A stretch of 64,000 nt of DNA. Origin: Latrodectus hesperus (lineage: Eukaryota > Arthropoda > Arachnida > Araneae > Theridiidae). The notes under the pieces were generated by a model that saw nothing but the letters and a program-made list of their open reading frames with translations, did no database searches and was not told where the DNA came from. The DNA is taken from the NCBI GenBank assembly GCA_037975125.1, contig JAJQOW010000022.1, forward strand, positions 536,001 through 600,000. Reading direction: 5' to 3'. Of the stretch, positions 12,241 to 23,274 are shown piece after piece. Made by a program: the position numbers and the translations under genes. How positions within the stretch are numbered: the first letter of the stretch is position 1; each line of letters starts with the position of its first letter.

Positions 12241-12545
12241 GTTGTTGCTGTTTACTAATGACACTTGGACAAGCCAAGCTCGCTATGCTATGCGAATTAA
12301 GCCAATTGGGCGCACCTTTCGTATTAATCAGAGCACCATGAAGGTGAAAGTACGACTTTGCTCTACACACATATCATAGGGACCCGTTTATAGGGTAGGC
12401 AACCATTCACACCTCATATAAACTAGGAAAGGACAAGGACAGGAGAGATAGAGAGAGAAAGTACATCCATGCCCGAACAGGAATTCGAACCCAGGACCTC
12501 CTTATCTGTAGTCAGGCACGCTGACCACTAGACAAGTTGGTCGGC
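12241..12545 (-). mobile_element. SINE-B, tRNA-headed with beta tail, 11-bp TSD
   Basis: The minus strand reads the same head and body as SINE-A (CCCATAGGGACCCG on plus) but joins to the beta tail (GGACAAGCCAAGCTCGC on plus) instead of the alpha tail. Target-site duplication TGGAAAGATTT is perfect at 12230-12240 and 12546-12556. The duplication brackets head and beta tail together, so this mosaic moved as one unit. It lies only 4 bp from the right TSD of SINE-F. Confidence 0.92.
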
Positions 12546-12556
12546 TGGAAAGATTT

Positions 12557-12902
12557 AAGGCTGTTATCAAGTACACAAGTTGACATACTTGAAAACAATA
12601 TTTTTTTGCTTATTCTGCTACCACTGGGTTCAACTGTGGAAGTTAAAATAATGGAAAATTATTGTGTGATTTAATTAATCATCCTCGATTCTTTGGAACT
12701 TTTTACGGTGTTCTGAAGATCACAATACAGGTTAAATATTCGTCTATATATTTCCACTAATGTGGTGAATGCGGTCAGGTGAGATAATAGTACAACCACT
12801 TTTTTATGATTTAAAATTATAAAATTCTTAACGTTTATGGGACTTAAAAGGCATTTCCATTAACATAGTTGCATAGTTTTAACATTCAATTAAAAATATT
12901 GA
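12557..12902. other. AT-rich spacer
   Basis: No gene or repeat recognised. Confidence 0.5.
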
Positions 12903-13329
12903 GCCGCCCATCTTGTCTAGTGGTCAGCGTGCCTAACTGCGGATAAGGAGGTCCTGGGTTTGAATCCCGGTTCGGGCATGGATATACTTTCTCTCTATCT
13001 ATCCTGTATTTGTATCTATCCTGTATTATATATCCTGTATTATATGATCCTTGTATATCTATCCTGTATATCTATCTCTTATCTATCTGTATATCTATCC
13101 TGTATCTTGTATATCTATCCTGTATTATGTGATTCTTGTATGAATGAGGTGTGAATGGTTGCCGACCCTATAAACGGGTACCTATGGCATGTGTGAAGAG
13201 CAAAGTCGTACTTTCACCTTGATGGTGCTCTGATAAAAACGAAAGACGCTCCCAATTGACTTAAATTCGCATAGCCAAGGCATAGCGAGCTTGGCTTGTC
13301 CAAGTGTCATTAGTAACAACAACAAAAAC
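12903..13329 (+). mobile_element. SINE-B with internal minisatellite
   Basis: The head starts GCCGCCCATCTTGTCTAGTG and has the B-box-like GGTTTGAATCC. The body is expanded at about 12985-13135 by repeats of TATCTATCCTGTAT-like units. The rest of the body and the beta tail, ending GTGTCATTAGTAACAACAAC, follow. The expansion makes it about 425 bp against ~305 bp for the copy at 12241. The expansion also produces a spurious frame rich in Tyr-Leu-Ser-Cys. Confidence 0.88.
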
Positions 13330-14145
13330 AAAAATATTTATCTATTTATCGAAAATTATATGATTCAAGTAATTTCTATATTCTAGCGTATAAATCATTG
13401 GCTCTAGTTTGTTAATTTATACATAAATTTGTTTTGAACAAAGAACTAGCAACCATTATAACTAAAAGATAAAAGATATTCGTTATTTACACCAAATTCA
13501 TTATTTACACCATCTCAAATGATTTAATAATCCCATATTTCTAATTTTTCCGAATAACAATTTAATAGTTCCTTCGATAGAAAAGATTTATATGGTTTTC
13601 CTTAATGTTTTATTAAGGCTTCCTTTGTTTGCATCGGAAATAGCACTTTGGATTTAAATTCCAATTGCTTTACCCCAAATTTCTTAGATGAATTTCTTTA
13701 AATAATAAATTTCCCTAATAGAAAAATTCTTAGAATATTTTGATTAGGCTCTTTTAGAGTTTTCATATTTCTTTTCAAGGCATCTTAAAAGTACAAATGG
13801 AATATTCATCATTTTGTATTTTGAAATTTGTTTAGTGGAAAGATGCAAATAAAATTATAGTGATTTTTCTTACAGCTATTATATTCATTTTATTTATTTA
13901 TTTTTTACACTGAAAACTTTTTCCATTGCATTAAAGATAATATGATTATCGTTATTTCTTTATAAGATAAAGATTGTTTTACGCTAAAAGAATGCGCAAT
14001 CTTTACATTAATTTAAAAACGTCTTTTTTATCATTATCCTAAAATATTTTAAGTGTGCGTATAGATATATTATTATTTTGAAATGCACACATCGTATAAT
14101 TCAGTGTCATTAAGTTTATTTTAAGCCATGAATTAATCTGTAATA
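13330..14145. other. AT-rich spacer, no gene seen
   Basis: No supported feature. Confidence 0.55.
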
Positions 14146-14153
14146 TAAAATTA

Positions 14154-14409
14154 AGGCACAGATGCCGTATAATACAAGATTCCAAATTCTTTATTTTTTG
14201 GCGATGAAAAAATGCTGCCATGGTGACATATTGTGACGTGAGCGATGACATAAACACTAGAGTTGCCAATATAGAATTTTTAACATAATTTTTATAGGTC
14301 TCTATTTCTATGACGTAATAAAAACCAGGTTGCCAGATACATAGGAAAGTCCGCCAAAAAATTCACCAAACTGATAATTTGGCATCCTGGGTTATACAGC
14401 ATCTGGGCC
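14154..14409 (+). mobile_element. MITE family H copy 1, 8-bp TSD
   Basis: 256-bp element with long inverted ends. The left end starts GGCACAGATGCCGTATAAT; the right end, reverse-complemented, starts GGCCCAGATGCTGTATAAC. Both continue to a shared TTTTTTGGCG motif. It is flanked by a perfect 8-bp duplication, AAAATTAA, at 14146-14153 and 14410-14417. An 8-bp duplication fits hAT-type (or P or Merlin) transposition. There is no coding capacity, so it is a non-autonomous derivative. Confidence 0.85.
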
Positions 14410-14417
14410 AAAATTAA

Positions 14418-15660
14418 TATGTGTAGCGTCATTAATTCTTAATTATATTTGCAATGTATTAAATTATCTGCATTTTGAAATATCTTTGCTTTATGATATT
14501 CTATGTTAATCATTTTCGTATAATTCATTTTATGTGAATAACAATGCAAATAAATTGATGTCAAATAAAATTCTATATTATATGTTATTTTGACAGAGAA
14601 TAGTAGACAATATAACAGCAAAATGCTTATATCAAGTATTTTAATAATTATTCTGTAAATACCTTTCATAGAGGGATTTTTATTGATTGTTAGATATACT
14701 CATGTGTCTCAAGTGAAGAAATCTAGAAAATTCCCAAGCACTCACACTTAGACAGACGAGTATTTAGAACGACGAGTAAGTTTCAGATGGACGTTCTCGT
14801 CCATCTGAAACTGTTCAACAATGTATGAAATTGCAATTGAGATCTTTCGTTCGGATGTTTGACCTACCATTAGGTCCTAATGATCCTTATTTTGATACTT
14901 CACTATGAATATATTTATTTAAGCGATTACAATAAGATCACACAAAAATACTTCACTAGGTACTTTTATTTTTCAGATTAACAATCGATTCATATCTAAT
15001 GGAAACCCATGCATATTTAAGGGAACTCCTCAAACTTCGATTACTGTTTACAAGAAAAGTTTCATTACATTAGCAGTACAGTACTTTATGAAATTCCACT
15101 ACTTGTCTGAGAATCGAACCTAAAAACTGATGAATCGAAAATTAGAAAGATGACCATTGATTTCAGGTTTTATAAGGAGGAAAAATATTATTAAAACAGT
15201 AAAACAATTTTAATTGTAACCAAGATCCACTGAGTATATTTATCCTTCCATTGAATCGCATGAACTGATTCCTCTTTTGCACTGATAACTCAGTTCATAG
15301 TCGATAGTACCAAATAATAAACAGAAATTTAGTTATCTATTATAGAGAAGAATCATTCCATCAAAACAGAAATGACTGTAAGCAGTTTCCTCCCTCCCCA
15401 CACACATAAATCTGCCAATCGTTTAGCACAAACCTGACAATCACATTAGTCCATGAATCTTTTATGCGTCTATAATATAAATATCTCTCTTTTATCTAAC
15501 CAGTCATTAATAAGATGTTTTTATGGCGTATCTATCAAGTAAAATTGCTGTACAAATCTACTAAATCTATATTTCAGGAATACATATTTAGCGTGAAGTC
15601 CTGTACTTCCCATATGAATGTTGAGTAAATATAATTTTAGTGAATATAAGAGCTGGTTTT
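14418..15660. other. spacer with one perfect hairpin
   Basis: No gene seen. A perfect 15-bp stem with a 4-nt loop is annotated separately at 14779-14812. The rest is AT-rich and unremarkable. Confidence 0.5.
14779..14812. repeat. perfect 15-bp hairpin
   Basis: AGTTTCAGATGGACG at 14779-14793 is the exact reverse complement of 14798-14812, with the four-base loop TTCT between. No U-run follows that would make a terminator, and terminators of that type are not expected in a eukaryote. It may be a relic of a small foldback element. Confidence 0.9.
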
Positions 15661-15671
15661 AATATACATGT

Positions 15672-16306
15672 GTTGTTGTTGTTGCTTATCCCCGACTGTT
15701 GTGACAGTACCATCACACCAGCCCCCTAAATCCAAAAATAGTCAGTCTCTCAAGCACCATCTCCAGTCTCAAATCCATGTCCCCTCTCACACACCCAATG
15801 CACTGAAAAATATGAGATGGGGAGGGCTGAACCACTCGACATTTGTGGGACAGAGAGGGTAGACCTTGGTACCAGAGACGTGTCTCTGAGCAAGCAGGTG
15901 GCCACTTCGCAGTCTTGTCAGAGCCGTTTGACTGCATCTCTTGTGTTTACCCACTAGTGCGGAACCAGGATGTTTGCATGTGTACCATTCGTGGGTAGGA
16001 ATGGTATCCCTAAAAGTAGCATTGATAGCCATCCTAACTCTAGAGGTCAGCTCTGAGGACGGCAAGCAGTCTCCAATGATGTGAATTCTGTAAGCTTCCA
16101 TCCTTGGCTAACTGATCTGCAACTTCGTTCCCATACACATTAACATGAGATGGCACCCACTGGAAGACTATGGTACTGGCTTTCAAATTAGTAAGATGTT
16201 GTACTATTTTAGTTGTTGTTATGTCACCATGCCGCCACCTCTGGGCCAGATGTTGTATGGAGCTTCGGCTATCACTGAGGATCCATCACTGAGGATTTGG
16301 ATTTGG
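15672..16306 (-). mobile_element. 5'-truncated LINE insertion with perfect TSD
   Basis: The insertion is bounded by a perfect 11-bp duplication, AATATACATGT, at 15661-15671 and 16307-16317. On the minus strand it ends in GGGGATAAGCAACAACAACA, so the 3' end is intact, while only about 635 bp of the 3' part of the element is present. This is the classic outcome of incomplete target-primed reverse transcription. It is related to, but not identical with, the LINE at 35992-40042. Confidence 0.92.
15787..16240 (-). pseudogene. LINE RNase H and C-terminal remnant
   Basis: Reading minus strand from about 16240 downward in shifting frames gives VFQWVPSHVNVYGNEVADQL, the RNase H motif with its conserved His and final Asp. 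It is followed in another frame by the C-terminal tail (16101-15787) containing TRLRSGHLLAQRHVSGTKVY. The upstream catalytic residues were lost with the truncation. Frameshifts near 16100 break it, so it is inactive. Confidence 0.8.
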
Positions 16307-16410
16307 AATATACATGTAAAAATATATAAAGTGTATACAATACTAACTATAACATAATAACAACAGATCACTTTACAATATGAATAAGTGTTTCCAACGC
16401 TTCAATAAGT

Positions 16411-17136
16411 ATTTTATTAACCATCAACTAGTTATTTCCTTCGTTACATTTGAGATCTTTTTTTTTTTAATAACGGCGGGCACTTGGGTGACTAACCCTT
16501 CGCCACAACAAGGCCGGAAACTGCTACTCATTTGTCATTACCCAGCGGGCACCTGTGAACCATGTCACGGAGGCGAGTAGCATTACCCGTGTCATACCAC
16601 CACAGACCCGATTATAGGGCGGGCCACATTCATACATCAACACACAAGAAAGGACAGAGAAACACAGAGAGATAGTAACATCCATGCCCGAACCAGGATT
16701 TGAACCCGGGACCCACAGCTCAAGAGTCAGGAACGCTAACCACTCAGCCATTGGTCGGCTCACATTTGAGATCTTGAGTACGCTACTTTGTTACGATCCT
16801 CCTTCATTTAAAATACCCATGATGTTGGTTAACGTTTGATCCACGTCACATCGTATTGACATGGCGTTGTAAATTTGACTTGTCGACGAATTTGCAGCCT
16901 GCCTTTAAATCACATTCTTTGAGCGGCAGCAAACAAGGCGAAGTTCACCATCGAATGTCTGAGAATAGTGCCGAAGTTCATTTTCTTAATAAAACGATTT
17001 CTTATGTAAGAAGCAAATCATAAATTTGAGAAGCCATTTTCCATTGATTCAACACATCAATACATGGACAATAGAACAGCATAAAAAGCAAAATGAAGAA
17101 AATAAGACAATACATCCAATTTATGGTTAGTTTAAT
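16411..17136 (-). mobile_element. MITE family J copy 2, interrupted by SINE-D
   Basis: The plus strand begins TTTTATTAACCATC and ends near CCAATTTATGGTTAGTTT, inverted relative to 2811-3231. Its sequence TTCGTTACATTTGAGATCTT at 16440-16459 continues, after the SINE at 16460-16761, with GAGTACGCTACTTTG. In copy 1 the corresponding sequence is continuous. The core GCAGCAAACAAGGCGAAGTT is present. The interruption dates the SINE-D after this element. Confidence 0.75.
16460..16761 (-). mobile_element. SINE-D, tRNA-headed, 14-bp TSD
   Basis: On the minus strand the head carries a perfect A box, TGGCTGAGTGG, and a B-box GGTTTGAATCC. The body includes CACAGAGAGATAG on plus, and the tail ends GGTTAGTCACCCAAGTGCCC plus an A-rich run. 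The target-site duplication ACATTTGAGATCTT (14 bp, perfect) is at 16446-16459 and 16762-16775. A second copy is at 53880-54179. The body is unrelated to the alpha and beta tails, apart from a faintly similar start after the head (GGGCATGGATG). Confidence 0.92.
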
Positions 17137-19377
17137 TTGACAAGGACGATTTAAATTTTTAAAAATTTCATTAATTAATAGAATTTTGAAGTAATAATTG
17201 CAATACTTGTAAACAATCTCAACGTTTAAGTTGATAAAAAATGCATATTTCACATATTTCTATCTAACAACAAATAAGCTTCTCACTTCGAATATTTCTG
17301 TATTTAATAACTAAGATAACTCAGTGAATAAAAACTTTGAAAATCCTTTAATTCATAAAAAAACCAAAAGTGAATATTATTATTTTTTGTTTTTATGGAA
17401 AGTCTGTTCAGCTTATGGGACAAAAGTGATATTTATTACGATGAGCAATGGCCAATTATTTGCCATTTTCCGCAAGCATATTTGTCACCAAAGAACTTCT
17501 GAATTTTCAAGGTTTTAACCCTTTAAACACATGTATGCCACATGCTGAAATCATGGAAAAATTTGAAAATGCAACAAAGGAGTGAAATAAAATATATTTC
17601 ATAAAAATAACCTAGAAGTGTTGCATTGTGGGAAAATGAAATTCTGTTATTACCTTCAATACAATTTTAATATCACATGTTTCAATTCAACTTCAATTTA
17701 TTGTATATACTATTTATAAAATTCTAATCATAAATTAGGTTTGAATACTAAAAATAACCAAAAAAATATTTAAAGTATTTACATTAATAAACATATATCA
17801 GTTTTTAAAATTTATATAAATATGCTAAGAGGCGAAAAACCATTTTTAAAAATGATTATTTGGATTACGAAACTTACTGTATCTCAAAAAGTAAATTTTA
17901 ATTTTTTTAGTTTATAAAATTGTTAGAATCTTGAATGTGTTTGCTTTATCATTATTAAATTAACATAAAAGAATATTTTAAAAAAACGTTTTAGGATATA
18001 AAAACTGTAATTTTTATAACTGAAACCATTTAATTGATAATATTTAAAACTCGAGCAAAATCTGAGAAAACAACGAACTAAACAAGACACCTATTTGTGA
18101 CGGAATCTAATAAATATCCAACTTGTTACAAATTTAAAATGTCTTCCGCCATTTGTTTTCAGGCATTTATCACCAAGACAATGATTCCTAATGCTAAAAC
18201 TTCCAGCGAAGATTTATATCCTCCCACCACATTAGCCAATTGCTTGGCTTCCATTCACGTCTTGGCTCGAGAAGTCTCATTAAACTTGGCTATCACCTGT
18301 TGTGCAGAAGACCCTTTGCTAACGAGGTTGTACAACTTTCAGTCTTTGGGGCTCAACTGCATGTTAACACGCCTATGTCAGGCCATTCCTTTCCATTATG
18401 TAAATCATATTGCATAATCGCTCCTGAACCTTCAGCAGTCACGGGGCCATTAAGATTTTAAGTGGCTGTCCCACCCCTTTTGGCGGGATTTGGCGAGGAG
18501 TTCTTTATTCTGAAAGCGTTCTATTCGCTGCTATTATCTGGAAATATTCTTTGGGACAGCGGAAAGAGAGAAGGATTGTGAGCGTAGCGAGACAGAAGAA
18601 AAGTTGCAATTTCCTGGAAGGGAAATGTATGTCGTGTCTTGGGCGTTGAGGGACCTCGAATCGTAAAAGATGGATCTTCTTATTGATTTTCCGTGAGCGG
18701 TTACAGTTAAGATGGATGGATTTGTGGTAGGTGGCTTTTGATGTGCAAGAGATTTTGTCACGGGCGAATGGACACAAAGTCCGAGTTCTTTTCAGTTTTC
18801 TGAAACCGGCTCGGGAAATGTTCCTGGAATAAATAAGTGTCTCTAAACTCAGTCCAAATGTATATATATATATATCTTTCTTGGTATATAAGGGTGTCTA
18901 TATTTATATATATTGAGCTATGAAGCTATTTTTAAGAAAAATGAGTTCTATATAATTTATATCACGATGAAAATTTTATTAAAATAGAGCAGTTGTAAAT
19001 ACAGCAATATATTTTTTTTTTAGAAAAAATACTTATAATGTAGCAATTTTAGTAATTTAATTTTAAATTTGGTTGTGAATTGTTCTTGAATATTCAATTT
19101 AGAGAGAGGGCGTGGGCGTTGGGTGAGTAAAAGAATTTGTGCATCGTATTCAGCAAGTAATGGATTCGAAATATTGTCCATCAAAGACAATACTGTTGAG
19201 TATGCCTATACACTTTAAAACTTTTATAGCATCCACACACACTGTGATTTTACTAATGTGAAAGGAAAAGTACTAGCACTATTGTTGACCTCGTCATTTA
19301 AATATTGTTCAAAATTAAAAGATGATAAGCTGTCATTCAGTGACTTCAGTAGGGAAAAACATATAATTTTTTTTATC
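17137..19377. other. spacer with GC-richer, unrecognised island
   Basis: Most is AT-rich. From about 18095 to 18835 composition rises and frames of 73-106 codons exist on both strands (18097-18417 plus, 18505-18777 minus), but they overlap each other, match no family I know and show no splice-bounded exon. GGAATAAATAAG at 18824-18835 contains an AATAAA-like signal. It could be an untranslated exon, an old transposon or neither. Confidence 0.35.
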
Positions 19378-20100
19378 CTACGTCGAGACAGCGGCATTAT
19401 CGGCCATGAGTCCTCTGGCAGCCCAATAAAAATTAGCCTTATTGTGTATGTTGTCGGGTAAACAGTTCAAAAGAGAAAGCGCAGGACAGCTTGTCAAATG
19501 AATAAAGTCCATAAAAGCTCCTGAAGGACACAAGGTACAGTAGGGCGTGTTGACCACGCCGATACGGCTTAAGTGTCCCTGGAGAAAGTCATGTCCAGTC
19601 AAAATTCTGAAATTGGCTGTGAAAATGGAGCGTGGAAGGCACATGTGGAGTGGAGAGTTCAACAGGGAACCCCAAGCCTTGTTTTTAGTAATTTCGCTAT
19701 ATGAATTATGAAGGTCTTTGAGGAGTTTGTTTTTGATTAAGTTGCAGATTTGTTGGTATAATGGAGTAAAATCAGGCTGTTGCAGTTTGCATCCTCTCTT
19801 TGCAAGGTCATCTGCTTTTTCGTTCCCATAGATATTACAATGGCTAGGTATCCACTGAAGAACAATTTCCCACCCGACGGAAATGACATGATTGAAGAAT
19901 GATTTTACTTCTTCCACGTGAAATGAATCGCTTATTGAGTATGAAGAGATGGTCATAATAGCAGACTGGGAGTCAATAAAAAAGACAACTTTCTTTAGTA
20001 GAGTGCTCAGTCCAAGAAGATTCACAGTGGCACACTTTATGGTCTCAATTTCGGCATCAAAGTTTGTGGCCCCAGATCCCACAGGTAAAGATTCGTAGCG
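19378..20100 (-). pseudogene. LINE RNase H fragment (diverged lineage)
   Basis: A 234-codon open stretch on the minus strand (20082-19378) reads an RNase H domain. It has FDAEIETIK (catalytic Glu), FFIDSQSAI (catalytic Asp), and LQWIPSHCNIYGNEKADDL (His and final Asp). A zinc-knuckle-like CTLCPSGAFMDFIHLTSC follows at the C-terminus. The first Asp strand lies upstream of the opening Met and is not cleanly readable. Its sequence differs clearly from the RNase H at 28535 and 36031, so it is a separate LINE lineage. The 3' end is near GGATAAAAAAA on the minus strand, without CAA repeats. The reverse transcriptase is missing. Confidence 0.82.
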
Positions 20101-20674
20101 ATAGTCTCTAGGGAATGGATTCTGAGAATCTCTGGGTTAGCATTGCACTTCTTTAATATATTATAGAAATTAGTAACAATGGCATATTTTTGAAAAACAG
20201 CCTAAATAAGGATATAGGGTGTAAGTATGATATATACCTCCGAGAGATTTCTTGCAAAATGTAGCTTCCTTTGTTTTAATTATAGTGTTTCCAATTTGAT
20301 TTTTGTTGCTTTTCGGATTTTTTTTGTTGCCAGGTTAGCTTTCTTTTCGTGTTTTACACGTCACTTTTGCTTCATATATATAATTTTTTTTAAGTGGCAA
20401 GAAAGTTTGAATTTTTGTACAGTTTCAATTGGGATAACCTTGTTAATTTTCCGGTTCCAAAAACATGCGTTCAGCTTGGCGACGAAAAAGTCTCAAAGAC
20501 AGGCCAATAGGGGGGATATATACTACTGTTGCCAGATGTAGTCAAGCTAATTAATTTATGTGATATCATAAATTAATTTTAAAAAAATTAGTATTTCTGT
20601 ATGAAGTATAAGAAATTATATAAGCTGTATCTTTTACTTGGATGAATTTTAAGCAAACCACGTTTTGTCAGTGA
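20101..20674. other. spacer, no gene seen
   Basis: No supported gene. The phenylalanine-rich frame at 20227-20541 has no recognisable domain. Confidence 0.5.
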
Positions 20675-20682
20675 TTGTCATG

Positions 20683-20933
20683 GGTACAGGTGACGTATAA
20701 TCCAGGATGCCAAATTCTGAGTTTGGTGCTTTTTCGACGGATTTTCTTATGTATTTGGCAACCTGGTTTTTATTACGTCATAGAGATGGAGACCTATAAA
20801 AATTCTGTAAATTCTATTTTAGCAACCTAAGTATTTACTTCATCGCTAGCATCACAATATGTCATCTTGGCAATATTACTTCATTGCCAAAAAATTCAGA
20901 ACTTGGAACCCTAAATTATACGGCACCTGTACC
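20683..20933 (+). mobile_element. MITE family H copy 2, 8-bp TSD
   Basis: 251-bp element. The left end reads GGTACAGGTGACGTATAATC and the right end, reverse-complemented, GGTACAGGTGCCGTATAATT. Both sides carry the perfect 8-bp duplication TTGTCATG (20675-20682, 20934-20941). Together with copies at 14154 and 56189 it defines a family with consistent ends and an 8-bp target duplication. Confidence 0.9.
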
Positions 20934-20941
20934 TTGTCATG

Positions 20942-21812
20942 TTTTATCATTAGAATATTGATTGTTATTTGTTGTCACTTGTGCCGCACATAAGGTGTTT
21001 AAGTAGTAAGTTTATGAAAAAGTCTCATAGCATTAGGTGAAAATAACTTAAGATTAAGAAAATATTAAATGAAAAAATATTCAATTGATTTTACATTATC
21101 GGTTTTCCAGACAGGGGAAAATGTCGTTGATATTTCATCATCAACTAAATTAGAAGCAATAAATTTTCATTTATTTTTTATTTTATTATGTACAACATTC
21201 AGTTCCTTATTATAGTCCTTTCATTATATAGCGTTTCATTTATAACATTACAGTTCTTTAATCTTATTAGGCTCATAAGAGCATTTTATATTTCTCTAAA
21301 TGACTACTATATAATACTTAACTCATTTATTTAATAAATGATTAATGATTGAAATTTACAGTATTTATTAAATGATTAATGAATTAATGAATAATTAAAT
21401 GAATATTAAATGCAACTGACTGATTAGTTTTCTGTTACAAGGTTAAGTTTAGAGAACGATAAGTTCAACTGAGAATGCTAAAAAAATTTTAAAATATATG
21501 GAAAATACACATCTAAAGAGACCCAACAATGCAATTGAGAGTGCTAAAATTATTTGTATTTTAGCACGCTCAATTTCACTTGATTTAAAATAACTTTTTT
21601 CGACAGCATCATGATTATACTGTTTTTATTAGATTTAGACAAATAAATTGGATTCAGTTGGATCTTTCGTGAAATATTGATATGTATTTTGTTTTTTCTT
21701 ACAATACAGATACTAAACATTAACGTACACAAATGAAAACAGCACTATAGATGTGAATTTCTCAGATAAAAATTAATACAGTTATTATAGAAATTTGGTT
21801 TTTTTACTGTAT
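20942..21812. other. AT-rich spacer with a near-perfect hairpin
   Basis: No gene seen. At 21533-21575 two 18-bp arms (AATTGAGAGTGCTAAAAT and its reverse complement with one mismatch) flank a 7-nt loop. Confidence 0.55.
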
Positions 21813-21821
21813 TTTGTTTTA

Positions 21822-22010
21822 GGTAAAACTTTAAAATTCGGTACTTCTTGACTTTTTGGCGATTTTTTTATGCAAGATAGACGCCAAAATATGAATATCA
21901 AGGCCGTTGCTGCTTCACAAAAGATAAAGATATAAGTGTTAAATATATCGCATAAATTTATCTCTAAGTTTTTTCCCCAAACCAAAGGGTACCCAATTCT
22001 ACATCGAACC
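21822..22010 (+). mobile_element. MITE-like family G copy 1
   Basis: About 189 bp, bounded by imperfect inverted ends GGTAAAACTTTAAAATTCGG and (right end, reverse-complemented) GGTTCGATGTAGAATTGGG. A 9-bp flanking repeat with one mismatch (TTTGTTTTA 21813-21821, TTTGTTTCA 22011-22019) may be the target-site duplication. The interior shares GATAGRCGCCAAA and GCTGCTTCACAAAAG-like stretches with 35487-35668 and 61868-62068. No coding potential. Confidence 0.6.
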
Positions 22011-22019
22011 TTTGTTTCA

Positions 22020-22322
22020 TTACATTGCTTATTTAAATTTCAATTTCAAATGATAAGATTGAGAAGTCAATTTTTCACTTCATATGTAAATAACAGTGTA
22101 CTAGATACGCATTTTAGACCACAACCATTTTATATAGTTGATATATTTGGGCTAGATGAAGATTAAAGTTGTTACCTATTTTACCACACATAAGTATGAT
22201 ATTTCCCTTACCAAGAAAATTACGGTTCTTAATTACTGTACAATATATGAGCAATAAAAATAACATAATATTAAAAAATATTAGTTAAGATAAGGCTTAA
22301 ATAAAACATATAAACTAATAGG
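22020..22322. other. AT-rich spacer
   Basis: No supported feature. Confidence 0.5.
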
Positions 22323-22323
22323 G

Positions 22324-22610
22324 GCCGCCCAATTTGTCTAGTGGTCAACGTGTCTGACTGCTTATAGGGAGTTCCTGGGTTCGAATCCCGGTTAGGGCAT
22401 GGATGTACTTTCTCTCTCTATCTATCCTGTTTTTATCCTTTCCTTGTATGAATGTGGAGTGAATGGTTGCCTACCCTATAAACGGGTCCCTATGGCATGT
22501 GTGTACTGAGGAAGTCGGACTCCACACCAAAATAATTTTCAGTTGGAAAAGTGGAGCAGCACACCCCATAATGCCGGCCTGGCTGGCACACGACAACAAC
22601 AACAAACAAA
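22324..22610 (+). mobile_element. SINE-A, full length
   Basis: The head has TTGTCTAGTGG and the perfect B box GGTTCGAATCC. The body has CTACCCTATAAACGGGTCCC, and the alpha tail runs GAGGAAGTCGGACTCCACAC through GGCTGGCACACGACAACAAC. It is structurally complete and among the least decayed copies in the window. Confidence 0.92.
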
Positions 22611-23274
22611 TATGAATAACTTAAAAATAGATTAATATGTAATATAACCAACACTTACATAGATTTGTTTTTCATAAATGAAATAAGCTAAAAATAAATA
22701 AACATTTATTACCCACCACATACAATTTTTTTTATCAGCTTAACGAGTCATTATAATTCACTATACGAGAAGCATAAAACGCAAATAATCCTTTAGCATT
22801 GAAGCATCTTAAAATGTATTTATCTCATGAGAAAATCTTCATCAAACTCTTTCGCGTAAGCTGATCCGTTAGCCCGTCATCTTCACCTTGAAGACTGATA
22901 GAATTTATTCTGCATAGAGTGTAGGTTCCTTAAATTAATTAAAACTCGTCTTCCATTCTGGGAAAATGGCTTCAGAATTCTTAGATGTCACCCCCTTCAT
23001 GCCGTTGAATAGCCACAGTTTCCTGTTAAGATGTTTAATTACCAAAGGCGAATCTTGAGCGCATGAGGTCCGTCGCCGTCTTGCGGGATTCCAGAAATGA
23101 CGGCATTCCAGGAGGCTTGGGAACAGCTTAATAGTTTTAAGAAAATGAGGAGCTTAGATTTAGTAGACACGCATCACAAAGGAATAATTTTTTGTCATAC
23201 AATACATAATATTTTAATACATTTGGCTATTTTTTTTTAATTTACAAAACATCATGCCTTTTTTTGGATAAAGA
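22611..23274. other. spacer, no gene seen
   Basis: A mildly GC-richer part at 22855-23130 has no open frame of note or recognisable repeat. Confidence 0.5.

Noticed and set aside
12960..13154. Frame with repeated Tyr-Leu-Ser-Cys-Ile
   Set aside because: It translates the minisatellite expansion inside a SINE.
14779..14812. Rho-independent terminator
   Set aside because: No T-run after the stem and no bacterial gene context.
18097..18417. 106-codon Cys-containing frame
   Set aside because: No signal peptide, no family, and overlaps equally long frames; not enough to call a gene.
22324..22410. tRNA gene-like A and B boxes
   Set aside because: These are heads of SINEs: the acceptor stem does not pair, and the sequence continues into a SINE body. 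The same applies to all the other heads.
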